From Nonomuraea turcica (lineage in GTDB: Bacteria; Actinomycetota; Actinomycetes; Streptosporangiales; Streptosporangiaceae): 64,000 bases of DNA. A program made the position numbers and the translations under genes. The notes beneath the pieces were generated by a model. It saw nothing but the letters and a program-made list of their open reading frames with translations. It did not search any database and was not told the origin of the DNA. Where the stretch lies: the NCBI RefSeq assembly GCF_030718205.1, contig NZ_JAUZQF010000033.1, forward strand, positions 38,393-102,392. Direction: 5' to 3'. Of this stretch, positions 42,397-51,232 are shown piece after piece. The stretch's first letter is position 1; the number at the start of each line of letters is the position of its first letter.

Positions 42397-43395
42397 TCAG
42401 CTGTGGCTCGCGGGTGGCGGAGTGTGGCCGTTGGCGGGCGGCGCACCGCTGAGCGGGCTCCCAGTGGAGGCAGTAGCGGTGGAGGTAGTAGCGGTGGAGG
42501 TAGTAGCGGTGGAGGTAGTAGCGGTGGAGGCAGGAGAGGCGAGGGCGGAGGGTTCGCGCGTCAGCAGCTGGTCCAGTTTGGCGTTGACGGCGGCCAGTTC
42601 CTGCCGCAGCGTCTGCAGTTCGGCCTGGGTTTGGGTTTCGGCCGGGGAGGGCTGGTTCTCGTGCATGGCGTTGACCACGACCGCGATGAACAGGTTCAGC
42701 GCGACGAAGGTGGACATCAGGATGTAGGCGATGAAGAAGATCCACGCCCACGGCTTGTGGGCCATCACCTGCTTGGCGACGGTGCCCCAGTCGTCGCCGG
42801 TCATGATCTGGAACAGGGTGAACAGCGAGCGGGGCAGCTCGTCGAAGCGTTCGGGCACGACCTCGCCGAACAGGGCGGTGGCGATCACCGCCGCGATGTA
42901 GATCATCAGAGCGAGCAGGCCGATGATGGAGGCCATGCCCGGCACCGCGGACAGCAGCGCGCCCACCACGCGGCGCATGCTGGGCACTGCCGAGACCAAC
43001 CTGAGCGCGCGCAGGATCCGCAGCGCCCGCAGCACCGAGGCCGGGCCGGAGGCGGGCGCCAGCGCGATCGCCATGATGACGGTGTCGAACCAGTTCCACG
43101 GATCGGAGAAGAAGGCGCGGCGGTAGACATACAGCCGGGCGGCGATCTCAGTCGTGAAGACCGCCAGCGCGATCCTGTCGACGGCGTGCAGCAGGCCGCC
43201 GGCGCGCTCCATCAGATGGGAGCTGGTCTCCATGCCAATGGTGATGGCGTTAATCACGATGACGGCGATGATCGCCCGCTGCACGAGACGGTGTTCCAGG
43301 ACGAGGCGAACGCGTTCTTGTCCCGACAACTGCGACAGCTCCCTGCTCCGAGGACCACAATGGTTGATCACCAGTTGATCATCGTAGGCGTGCAT
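42397..43395 (-). CDS. Voltage-gated-type ion channel (ion transport protein family)
   Basis: 332 residues from the ATG at 43395; an earlier start at 43458 exists. S1-S4 include RAIIAVIVINAITIGMETSS and the Arg-repeat S4 VLRALRILRALRLVSAVPSM. The pore region is LFTLFQIMTGDDWGTVAKQV, followed by S6 FIAYILMSTFVALNLFIAVV and a short coiled coil (AELQTLRQELAAVNAKLDQL). One-domain channels of this type are homotetramers selective for Na+ or Ca2+; the DDW filter favours divalent cations by analogy. The tail consists of TATTS repeats. Confidence 0.9.
   Translation of the reverse strand: MHAYDDQLVINHCGPRSRELSQLSGQERVRLVLEHRLVQRAIIAVIVINAITIGMETSSHLMERAGGLLHAVDRIALAVFTTEIAARLYVYRRAFFSDPWNWFDTVIMAIALAPASGPASVLRALRILRALRLVSAVPSMRRVVGALLSAVPGMASIIGLLALMIYIAAVIATALFGEVVPERFDELPRSLFTLFQIMTGDDWGTVAKQVMAHKPWAWIFFIAYILMSTFVALNLFIAVVVNAMHENQPSPAETQTQAELQTLRQELAAVNAKLDQLLTREPSALASPASTATTSTATTSTATTSTATASTGSPLSGAPPANGHTPPPASHS
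42466..42525 (-). repeat. 15-bp tandem repeat in the channel C-terminus
   Basis: Four consecutive copies of GGAGGTAGTAGCGGT (the first with one mismatch), encoding TATTS on the minus strand. Unit length is a multiple of 3, so copy number can vary without a frameshift. Confidence 0.92.
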
Positions 43396-43673
43396 GGGAA
43401 CGGCCCGTAGCAGGGCAGGCGTGAGGCATCGATCACATCCGGCACTTTGCCGACGCATCGCCCGTTACCCCGGGTGATGTGCCCCGGTCGCGGCCGGCGT
43501 GCGCCGATCGGCTAGCGTCCATCGCAGCGCATGCGGGCGGGCCTGCCCGCATGCGCCTCACGTGCCGGCGCACGCACTGGTAAGGACAGGAAGGGAACGG
43601 TGGTGGCGTCCGTGTCAACGGACCCGAGGAGACCGATCACGCGCGACCGATCGCCAGGACGGGGGCGGGGCCG

Positions 43674-45038
43674 ATGAGTGTGGCGCTCGGCCTGCTGGCC
43701 ATCTTCCTGCTCACGCTGGCCACCGGCTACTTCGTCGCCCAGGAGTTCGCCTACGTCAGCGCCGACCGGCTCGCCCTGTCGCAGCAGGCCGCCGCGGGCG
43801 ACAAGAAGGCGGCCAAAGCCGTCAAGGTGATGGGCCGGCTGTCGTTCATGCTGTCCGGCGCGCAACTCGGCATCACCGTCACCGCGCTGGTGGTCGGCTT
43901 CATCGCCCGCCCGGCCCTGGCCGAGCTGATCGCCCCCGCCCTGACCGCGTTCGGCATGCCCGCCGACATGGTCGGCGCGGTGGCGCTGGCGGTCGGCTTC
44001 GCGCTGGCCACGATCATCCAGATGGTGCTGGGCGAGCTGGCCCCGAAAAACCTCGCCCTGGCCCGGCCCGAGCCGCTGGCCCGCGCCCTGGCCACCTCCA
44101 CCCTGCTCTACCTGAAGATCGCCGGGCCGATCATCAAACTGTTCGACACCGCCGCCAACAAGCTGCTGCGCGCCGTCGGCATCGAACCGGTCGAAGAGCT
44201 GCACCACGGCGCCACCCTGGAAGAGCTCGGCCACATCATCGGCGAGTCCGAAGCCCACGGCCACCTGCCCGGCAGCCAGGCCGACGTCCTGGAACGCGCC
44301 CTGGCCTTCTCCGAGCACACCGCCGAAGAAGTCATGGTGCCCCGCGCCGACGTGGTCGCCGTCGCCGCCTCGGCCACCGTGGCGGAGCTGGACGAGCTCA
44401 TCGCCAAACGCGGCCACACCCACTACCCCGTCCTCGGCGCCACCCTGGACGACGTGGCAGGGCTGGTCAGCCTGCGCGACGCGGCCGCCGTACCGCCCGA
44501 GAAGGCGTCCACCACGCGCATCGCCGACATCACCCGCGACGTGCTGATCGTGCCGTTCTCCCTGTCCCTGCCGGACCTGGCCGCCCAGCTGCACGCCCGC
44601 GGTGAGGAGGTGGCCTGCGTGGTCGACGAGCACGGCGGCCTGGCCGGCCTGGTCACCTGGGAGGACGTGGCCGAAGAGCTGGTCGGGGAGATTGCCGACG
44701 AGAACGACGCCGAGACGCCCCGTGTGCTGCGGCGCGGCGACGACTGGGAGCTGGACGCCGCCCTACGCATCGACGAGATCGCCTTGGAGACCGATCTGAA
44801 CCTGCCGGACGAGGACGAGTACGACACCCTGGCCGGGCTCATCCTGCACCGGCTCGGCCGCTTCGCCGTCCCCGGCGACGTCGTCACCGCCGAACTACCC
44901 GCCACCCTCGACCCCAGCGCGGCCACCCACGCCCGGATCGAGGTGCTGACGCTGGACCGGCACGTCCCCGAGCGCGTCCGCCTCACCCCCCACCGCCCCG
45001 ACGGCCACGATGGCCGGGAAGGCGAGGAGCAGCCGTGA
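43674..45038 (+). CDS. CNNM/CorC (HlyC) family transporter-like protein 1
   Basis: 454 residues. N-terminal CNNM membrane domain (LGLLAIFLLTLATGYFVAQE, LGITVTALVVGFIARPALAE), two CBS domains (RADVVAVAASATVAELDELI; VACVVDEHGGLAGLVTWEDV) and a C-terminal transporter-associated domain (DDWELDAALRIDEIALETDL). Such proteins move Mg2+ or other divalent cations or regulate their efflux. Its stop overlaps the next gene (GTGA), a common paired arrangement. Confidence 0.92.
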   Translation: MSVALGLLAIFLLTLATGYFVAQEFAYVSADRLALSQQAAAGDKKAAKAVKVMGRLSFMLSGAQLGITVTALVVGFIARPALAELIAPALTAFGMPADMVGAVALAVGFALATIIQMVLGELAPKNLALARPEPLARALATSTLLYLKIAGPIIKLFDTAANKLLRAVGIEPVEELHHGATLEELGHIIGESEAHGHLPGSQADVLERALAFSEHTAEEVMVPRADVVAVAASATVAELDELIAKRGHTHYPVLGATLDDVAGLVSLRDAAAVPPEKASTTRIADITRDVLIVPFSLSLPDLAAQLHARGEEVACVVDEHGGLAGLVTWEDVAEELVGEIADENDAETPRVLRRGDDWELDAALRIDEIALETDLNLPDEDEYDTLAGLILHRLGRFAVPGDVVTAELPATLDPSAATHARIEVLTLDRHVPERVRLTPHRPDGHDGREGEEQP

Positions 45039-46048
45039 ACCTGTCCATCGGCCTGGCGCTGACCCTGGTCCTGCTGATCGGCAACGGCTTCTTCGTCGCC
45101 GCAGAGTTCGCCCTGGTCGCCGCCAAGCGCCACCGGCTGGAGAAGGCCGCCGCCGGTGGCAGCAGAGCGGCCGACGCCGCCCTGGCCGGCATCAAGGAAC
45201 TGTCACTGATGCTGGCCGGCGCCCAGCTCGGCATCACGCTGTGCTCGCTCGGCCTGGGCGTGGTCTCCGAACCGCTGATCGCCGGCACGCTCACCCCGCT
45301 CTTTCACGCCGTGGGCCTGCCCGAGGCCGCCGCGCACGCGGTGGCGTTCGTCATCGCGCTGGCCGTCGTGACGTTCCTGCACATGGTGCTGGGCGAGATG
45401 GCACCGAAATCCTGGGCGATCGCTCACCCCGAACGCTCGGCGACGCTCCTTGCGCTGCCGTTCCGCGGCTTCACCCTGCTGGTACGCCCGCTGATCAGCG
45501 CACTGAACGCGGTCACCAACGGCCTGCTGCGGCTGTTCAAGGTGCGCCCGCGCGAGGAGGGCGCCAACCCGCGCACCCCGGAGCAGCTGCAGCACCTGGT
45601 GGCCGAATCCCGCCGGCTCGGGCTGATCGAGGCCGACGACCACGCCGTGCTCAGCCAGGCCCTGCGCGCCCCCCACGCCGACATCACCCCACTGATCACC
45701 TCACCCGGCCAGATCATCGCGGTGCCCGCCACTGCCACCGCCCAGCAGGTGATCGACGCCTGCCTACGCGCGCAACGCTCCCGCCTGATCGTCGGCACCC
45801 CCACCGACCCGGCCGGCGTGGTGCACATCCGCGACGCCTACCTGGCCCGCAAACGCGGCACCGACGTCACCGCCGCCCAGCTCGCCTACCGGATCCCGGC
45901 ACTCCCGCCCGGCACCTCGGTCACCGACGCCGTCGCCCGGCTGCGCGCCGCCCGCAGCCAGATCGCCCTCATCCGCGCCGACGACGGCACCACCGCGGGC
46001 ATCGTCAGCCTCGACGACCTGCTCACCACCCTGCTGGTGCCCGCCTGA
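45035..46048 (+). CDS. CNNM/CorC (HlyC) family transporter-like protein 2
   Basis: 337 residues from the overlapping GTG. CNNM membrane domain (ALTLVLLIGNGFFVAAEFAL, GITLCSLGLGVVSEPLIAGT) and CBS domains (QIIAVPATATAQQVIDACLR) but no C-terminal transporter-associated domain, so it is the short partner of the preceding gene. The pair probably forms a heteromeric divalent-cation transport complex in the plasma membrane. Confidence 0.9.
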   Translation: MNLSIGLALTLVLLIGNGFFVAAEFALVAAKRHRLEKAAAGGSRAADAALAGIKELSLMLAGAQLGITLCSLGLGVVSEPLIAGTLTPLFHAVGLPEAAAHAVAFVIALAVVTFLHMVLGEMAPKSWAIAHPERSATLLALPFRGFTLLVRPLISALNAVTNGLLRLFKVRPREEGANPRTPEQLQHLVAESRRLGLIEADDHAVLSQALRAPHADITPLITSPGQIIAVPATATAQQVIDACLRAQRSRLIVGTPTDPAGVVHIRDAYLARKRGTDVTAAQLAYRIPALPPGTSVTDAVARLRAARSQIALIRADDGTTAGIVSLDDLLTTLLVPA

Positions 46049-46084
46049 ACGCACTGCCCGGCCCTCGGCTGCTTGAACTGGGGT

Positions 46085-46198
46085 TCAGAACGCCAGCAGG
46101 AATTCATACAGGTTCAGCGACCACACCAGCAGCCATAACACCACGGCGGGAGCGCGGATCAGCCCGCGCCTCGCCCCACCCTTCAGCACGCGAAACAC
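46085..46198 (-). CDS. Possible 37-residue membrane peptide
   Basis: A GTG at 46198 follows GGGAAGG at good spacing and encodes VFRVLKGGARRGLIRAPAVV then LWLLVWSLNLYEFLLAF. Basic N-terminus, one Trp/Leu-rich hydrophobic segment. No family was recognised. It could be a small real protein or chance. Confidence 0.35.
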   Translation of the reverse strand: MFRVLKGGARRGLIRAPAVVLWLLVWSLNLYEFLLAF

Positions 46199-46611
46199 GC
46201 CGCCTTCCCTCGACGATGATGACAGCCTCCAGTCTGCGTGCCCGCCACCGCTCGTGGGCGGCGCAAGCCCTCCCTTCCCGGCCTCGGGCAGCTCGGCTCA
46301 GGCCTCTCCCGGGGGTGCGCCGTCAGCGAAGCCGCAGGCCGCTTCGACCCCCCAAGACGTACGCGCCGCAGACTTTGCTTGTCTCCTCAACGCCATCCCG
46401 CCCTGATCGCGCACGGATCGGCGCAGCAAGCCTGATCACCGAAGCCGACACTCTCCTGGCGAGGCCACGCCACAACCGGCCAGGCGCGGGTTGCGTCCAC
46501 GGGAGTGGTGTACGAGTTTGACCTGGTCACAGGCGTGGCGTCGTGAAATGAAGACGGCCATCGCGTGATCCTTCGAGTAGCAAAGATCAAGATTCGAAGG
46601 AGAACCAGGCG

Positions 46612-47383
46612 ATGGCCGTAGATCCCAGTGTGACGCCCGAGCAGTGGCTGGCGAAGCAGATCGAGACCGACGACCCCGACTTGTTGCGATCCATGGTGAA
46701 GACCATGGCCGAAGCGTTGATGTCGGCCGAGGCCGACACCCTGTGCGGCGCCGCATACGGCGAGCGCAGCGGCGAGCGGACCAACTCCCGCAACGGCTAC
46801 CGCAAGCGCGAGTGGGACACCCGGGCGGGGACGGTTCAGCTGGCGATTCCGAAGCTGCGATCGGGTTCGTACTTCCCGGACTGGCTTTTGGAGCGTCGGC
46901 GGCGGGCCGAGCAGGCGCTGATCAGCGTGATCGCCACGTCCTATCTGCTCGGCGTGTCGACCCGCCGGGTGGACAAGCTGGTCGAGCAGCTCGGCATCAA
47001 GCACATCTCCAAAAGCCAGGTCAGCCAGATGGCCAAGGTGCTCGATGAGCAGGTCGAGGCGTTCCGCACCCGGGCGCTGGACGCCGGCCCGTACACCTTC
47101 GTCTGGCTGGACGCTTTGACGCAGAAGGTGCGCGAGGGCGGCCGGATCATCAACGTGCACTGCCTGGTGGCCACCGCGGTCAACGCCGACGGCCGGCGCG
47201 AGATCCTCGGCCTGGACGTCACCAGCGCCGAAGACGGCGCCGGCTGGCTGGCCTTCCTGCGCAGCCTGACCGCGCGCGGCCTGTCCGGCGTGCAACTGGT
47301 CATCTCCGACTGTCACGCCGGCCTCGTCGCTGCGATCGGCGCCACCCTGCCTGGCGCCTCCTGGCAAAGATGCCGCACCCACT
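46612..47383 (+). pseudogene. IS256-family transposase, N-terminal part
   Basis: The first 257 codons (MAVDPSVTPEQWLAKQIETD onward) with catalytic aspartates in FVWLDALTQKVREGG and LVISDCHAGLVAAIG. Reading is cut after CRTH by insertion of the ISAzo13-like element at 47384, giving a premature stop. Joined to 49558-50027 it forms an uninterrupted protein of 413 residues. Confidence 0.93.
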
Positions 47384-49554
47384 GAAGCTGTGAGGAAATA
47401 AGGCGTTGCTTTCTGATCTTGAGGTCGTTGAGGTGGTATGGCGATCTCCACCGAGGTCCGCGAGCAGCTGGCGCGGAAATTCGAGGCGTTACTCCCACAC
47501 CTGAACGAACGACAGCAGCGGCTGATGCTCGGAACCGAGGCCCGGCTCCTGGGACACGGCGGCATCCGAGCTGTCGCCCGGGCAGCCGGAGTCAGCGAAA
47601 CCACCGTGCGCAAAGGCGTCTTCGAACTCGAAAGCGGACTGCGTCCCTCGCCGGATGATCGCGTCCGACGATCTGGAGGTGGACGCAAGCCGGTGGCTGA
47701 GCACGACCCAGGCCTGGTGCCTGCACTATTAGCCCTGGTAGAACCCGATGAGCGAGGAGATCCAGAGTCGCCGCTGAGGTGGACGACCAAGTCGCTGCGG
47801 CACTTGGCCGACGAACTGACGCGGCAGGGGCACACGGTCTCGGCACCGACGGTCGGCGCGTTGCTGCGCCGCAACGGCTTCAGCCTGCAAGGCACGCGCA
47901 AGACCTTGGAGGGCACGCAGCATCCGGATCGAGACGCCCAGTTCCGCTACATCAATGAGCAGGTCAAACATCACCAGACGGTTGGAGAGCCTGTTATCAG
48001 CGTCGACACCAAGAAGCGGGAACAGCTGGGCCTGCTGCCCAACGCCGGCCGCGAGTGGCGGCCGAAGGGCGACCCGGTCCAGGTCGTCGACCACAGCTTC
48101 TTCACCGGCCCGCAGGTGGAGCAGGCCATCCCGTACGGGATCTACGACCTCACCCGCAACACCGGCTGGGTGAACGTCGGCGTCGACCACGACACCTCCG
48201 TTTTCGCCGTGGAGTCCATCCGCCGCTGGTGGAAAGCATGCGGCAGCCGAGACTACCCGCACGCCGGCTGTCTGCTGATCACCGCGGACGCGGGCGGCTC
48301 CAACAGCTACCGTTACCGCGTCTGGAAGAGCGAACTGGCCGCACTGGCCGCCGAGACCGGGCTGGCCATCACGGTCTGCCACTTCCCTCCCGGCACCTCA
48401 AAATGGAACAAGATCGAGCACCGGCTGTTCTCCCACATCACCCTCAACTGGCGTGGCAGGCCGTTGACCAGCCATGAGGTGGTGGTCAACACCATCGCCG
48501 CCACCCGCACCAGCGGCGGGCTCCGGGTGGAGGCCGTCTTGGACCCCGGCGACTACCCGACCGGTGTCGCGATCAGCAAGGAACGCTTCGCCGCCCTGCC
48601 GCTGGAGCGGCACGCCACCCACGGCAGCTGGAACTACACGCTGCACCCCGCATCCACCGATGAGTCCAGCCCGGATCGACCCGTCGGCGAGAGCCAAGGA
48701 CCCGCGCAACGGCGCCAGGCCATGCTCGCCCGGCTGGCCAACCCTCTCCTGACCGGCATGAGCCCGGCCCAGCTCAAGCAGCTGGCCGCCATTCTCGCTC
48801 CGGCCCAAGCCGCCCGCACCCAGGAACGACACAGCCGGCAACGCGGCGGCCGGGCCCGGCGAGCCACCGGCAAGCTACGCGTCAAACCCCTGTTCGACGA
48901 CGCGGCCCGCCTCCTGCTCACCCTGCTCTACCAGCGGCAGGTCTGCTCCATGAAGGTGCTGGCGGACCTGCTGGAGGTCACTGATACCTGCATCGCCGAC
49001 CTGGTGAAGGAAACCCGCAGAGTCTTGGAAGACCATGGCCACCACGCCGGAACCGCGCAGGTCCGCTTCACCAAACCCGCCGCTCTCCTCGACTTCCTAG
49101 ACACCGACCAGCGCCCCGCACGAGCCGCGATCATCGACCGGCTGTCCCACCCGGTTCTGACCGGGCTCACCCGCGACGAACTTCGCCTGCTCACCCAACG
49201 CCTCGCCGCATCGCAAGTCGCTCAGGGCGAGCGCCTCGGCTACCAGCGGCGAGGCGGTCCCCGCCAATCCGGGACCAGATCCGGCGTCTTCCCCCAGAAG
49301 ATCAGCAATAGCGAACGCGTCCTGCTGACCATCCTCTACCAGCGGAAACTCTGCACCATGGAGGTTCTGACCGATGCTCTGGGCGATGTCTGCAGATCCT
49401 CCATCGGCAACGTCATCCGCGAAACGCGGCCCCTGCTCCAGCAAACAGGCCACATTCCCACCGCCGCGCCCATCCGATACCGCACTGCGGACGATCTGCT
49501 TGCCGCAGTGCCAGACAACCACGACACGCCGACAACTTGATCTTTTACGGCTTC
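47384..49554 (+). mobile_element. ISAzo13-family insertion sequence
   Basis: 2171 bp with ends GAAGCTGTGA (47384) and, on the complementary strand, GAAGCCGTAA (ending 49554). A 3-bp duplication ACT (47381-47383, 49555-49557) flanks it. It carries one transposase gene and interrupts the IS256-family transposase between codons for His and Tyr. Confidence 0.88.
47438..49540 (+). CDS. ISAzo13-family transposase with duplicated C-terminal domain
   Basis: 700 residues. The core (1-430) has VISVDTKKREQLGLLPNAGR, TGWVNVGVDHDTSVFAVESI, ITADAGGSNSYRYRVWKSEL and FPPGTSKWNKIEHRLFSHI, matching the ISAzo13 DDE enzyme. Residues about 435-565 and 569-695 are two related domains, each with a motif like LLTLLYQRQVCSMKVLADLL and ending in ETRRxLxxxGH. 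Many family members lack this extension. The gene is intact and the element is probably recent. Confidence 0.9.
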   Translation: MAISTEVREQLARKFEALLPHLNERQQRLMLGTEARLLGHGGIRAVARAAGVSETTVRKGVFELESGLRPSPDDRVRRSGGGRKPVAEHDPGLVPALLALVEPDERGDPESPLRWTTKSLRHLADELTRQGHTVSAPTVGALLRRNGFSLQGTRKTLEGTQHPDRDAQFRYINEQVKHHQTVGEPVISVDTKKREQLGLLPNAGREWRPKGDPVQVVDHSFFTGPQVEQAIPYGIYDLTRNTGWVNVGVDHDTSVFAVESIRRWWKACGSRDYPHAGCLLITADAGGSNSYRYRVWKSELAALAAETGLAITVCHFPPGTSKWNKIEHRLFSHITLNWRGRPLTSHEVVVNTIAATRTSGGLRVEAVLDPGDYPTGVAISKERFAALPLERHATHGSWNYTLHPASTDESSPDRPVGESQGPAQRRQAMLARLANPLLTGMSPAQLKQLAAILAPAQAARTQERHSRQRGGRARRATGKLRVKPLFDDAARLLLTLLYQRQVCSMKVLADLLEVTDTCIADLVKETRRVLEDHGHHAGTAQVRFTKPAALLDFLDTDQRPARAAIIDRLSHPVLTGLTRDELRLLTQRLAASQVAQGERLGYQRRGGPRQSGTRSGVFPQKISNSERVLLTILYQRKLCTMEVLTDALGDVCRSSIGNVIRETRPLLQQTGHIPTAAPIRYRTADDLLAAVPDNHDTPTT

Positions 49555-50027
49555 ACTACCTGCGCAACCTTCTGACCTGCGTCAATAAGTCCGCACAGCC
49601 GTTCGTGGCCACCCTGGTCCGCACCATCTTCGACCAGCCCGACGCCGCCTCCGTGCGCACCCAGCACGCCTGGGTCGTGCAAACACTCCAGGCCAAACAC
49701 CCAGCCGCCGCCGAGCATCTGGACGCCGCCCGCGAGGACCTGCTGGCCTTCGCCGCCTTCCCCCGCGAGATCTGGTCCCAGCTGTGGTCGAACAACCCGC
49801 AGGAGCGGCTGAACAAGGAGATCCGCCGCCGCACCGACGTGGTCGGCATCTTCCCCGACCGAGCGGCGATCATCCGCCTCGTCGGCGCGGTGCTCGCCGA
49901 GCAGACCGACGAATGGGTCGAAGCCCGCCGCTACATGGGCCTGGACGTCCTGGCCAAAGCCCGGATCCACGTGATCCCCGGCGACACACCCGCACAGAAC
50001 CCACTCCCGCAGACACTTACCGCTTAA
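49555..50027 (+). pseudogene. IS256-family transposase, C-terminal part
   Basis: Continues the interrupted transposase: YLRNLLTCVNKSAQPFVATL, and SQLWSNNPQERLNKEIRRRT containing the catalytic glutamate, to the stop at 50027. Frame is restored exactly if the inner element and one ACT copy are removed. Confidence 0.92.
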
Positions 50028-50118
50028 CCTGCAGAAACAGGATCACGCGAAGATCGATTCATACACCACGTCCGTGGACGTGACCCAGGCGCGCGCCCAC
50101 GCCTGTTAACGTCGCCCT

Positions 50119-50289
50119 GTGGCACGTCCCAAACGCACCCACACCACGACACCAGCCCACGGCGCCCGCCACCAGGTCACCGCCGGATGGCGCCGCGCAC
50201 TCCTGGCCGCCGCGGTCATCATGCTGATCGCCGTCATCCTGACCATCGCCGGCATCGCCCTCTTGCTGCACATGGCCGGCCCCGACTGA
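50119..50289 (+). CDS. Small single-helix membrane protein
   Basis: 56 residues from a GTG: basic N-terminus VARPKRTHTTTPAHGARHQV, then one helix LLAAAVIMLIAVILTIAGIA. It starts 26 bp after the IS256 target duplication, so the insertion may have removed or replaced its promoter. No family was recognised. Confidence 0.45.
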   Translation: MARPKRTHTTTPAHGARHQVTAGWRRALLAAAVIMLIAVILTIAGIALLLHMAGPD

Positions 50290-50510
50290 CCAGAAACAAC
50301 ACCGGCCGTTCGACCGCCAGCATCGACGATGCAACCCTGCTCGGGGATCCGCCCTCGCGCGTCAACGTTCGAGTTTGGCTGTTCTGCCGGGCCTTACCGC
50401 GAAGTAGACCCAAGCCAGCCTGACGGCCCAGCCCGCGATCGCCCACAGGTCGACCTCGTCGCCGGGATCGCCGACCAGGGCCGCCACCAGACCTCAGCGG
50501 CAGGAGACAG
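50290..50510 (-). other. Short coding remnant
   Basis: Minus-strand frame reads VAALVGDPGDEVDLWAIAGW then AVRLAWVYFAVRPGRTAKLE and a stop at about 50365. It looks like a genuine C-terminus without its 5' part. The family was not recognised. Confidence 0.3.
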
Positions 50511-50544
50511 TTCTCTTCAGGAAAAGGCTCTTTCCTGAAGAGAA
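50511..50544. terminator. 14-bp perfect hairpin
   Basis: TTCTCTTCAGGAAA (50511-50524) pairs with TTTCCTGAAGAGAA (50531-50544), with a 6-nt loop. It lies about 50 bp past the MarR-type stop on the minus strand. It could alternatively be the scar of a mobile element end. Confidence 0.5.
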
Positions 50545-50595
50545 TCGGCTGGCCGTGCGCGGAGCGAGCCCCAGCTTCGGCCTTCGCAGGAAAGA

Positions 50596-51066
50596 TCATC
50601 TGGAGTGGGTGGCCTGATGCTCCTGCCAGCGATGCAGCAAGGTGGGGATCTCCTTGAGCATGAACTGGTAGAAGTCGCGCATCTGCGTCAGCCGTCGATG
50701 TGCGGGATCGCCGGCTGTGGTCGTGGCGATGCCGGTCTCGGCGGCGGCGAGCATGAGCTGGATGAGGGTGTTCTGGCTGGTGAACAGGGTGGCCCAGGCG
50801 TCGTCGCGGAGTCGGTAGTGCTCGCGGCGACTGCCGGGTGCGGGCAGGCGTTCGATCAGGCCGACGGATAGCAGGGACTTGACCGAGCCGGAGACCGAGC
50901 CGGCGCTGACGCCGAGCCGGTCGGCGATCTCGCCCATGGTGACCGTCTCGGCGTCGGTGAACAGGAACACCGCCAGCGTCCGGGCGGCCATGCGCTGCAA
51001 GCCGCCTTCGGTCAGGGTCAGGGCCAGCCGTTCGGCCGCCTGCCACTGCTCGTCTCTGTCGTTCAC
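50596..51066 (-). CDS. MarR/GbsR-type transcriptional regulator A
   Basis: 156 residues from the GTG at 51066 after GGAGGTGG. The winged helix reads VTMGEIADRLGVSAGSVSGS and VKSLLSVGLIERLPAPGSRR. It is a close relative of the regulator at 55182 (shared GLIERLPAPGSRREHYR-like segment and RLxxMRDFY near the C-terminus). Divergent from the CocE-like hydrolase gene over a region holding two inverted repeats. Confidence 0.88.
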   Translation of the reverse strand: MNDRDEQWQAAERLALTLTEGGLQRMAARTLAVFLFTDAETVTMGEIADRLGVSAGSVSGSVKSLLSVGLIERLPAPGSRREHYRLRDDAWATLFTSQNTLIQLMLAAAETGIATTTAGDPAHRRLTQMRDFYQFMLKEIPTLLHRWQEHQATHSR

Positions 51067-51090
51067 CCGCCACCTCCGATATCCGACAGG

Positions 51091-51135
51091 ATAGCGAACC
51101 TCAGAAGGATTCAGAATTTTCTGAAGATTCGCTAT
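51091..51135. promoter_or_regulatory. Nested inverted repeats, candidate operator of regulator A
   Basis: ATAGCGAA (51091-51098) mirrors TTCGCTAT (51128-51135). Inside is TTCAGAA-TT-TTCTGAA (51110-51125). A related TCTGAA series lies upstream of the paralogous regulator at 55652. Confidence 0.55.
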
Positions 51136-51232
51136 ATTGCTGACATCGGCTCCGTTCCGGAGATTCGATGGTGTGCCGGGAAGCCTGGTCGGCGACGTGA
51201 GTTCGCTCACGTGCCGACGAGGAGATGACCCG

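Larger units (their letters stand above)
46489..50085 (+). mobile_element. IS256-family insertion sequence, interrupted by ISAzo13-like element
   Basis: Terminal inverted repeats start GGTTGCGTCCACGG (46489) and, on the other strand, GGTCACGTCCACGG (ending at 50085), and continue imperfectly for about 27 bp. Flanks carry the 8-bp target duplication CAGGCGCG (46481-46488 and 50086-50093). Without the inner element and its 3-bp duplication it would be 1423 bp. Confidence 0.92.

Noticed and set aside
42466..42525. Tandem repeat considered as a CRISPR array
   Set aside because: Units are 15 bp, adjacent without spacers, and lie inside the coding sequence of a channel.
46387..47916. Long minus-strand open frame across the IS256 transposase
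   Set aside because: Antisense shadow spanning the boundary between two different insertion sequences; no domain signature.
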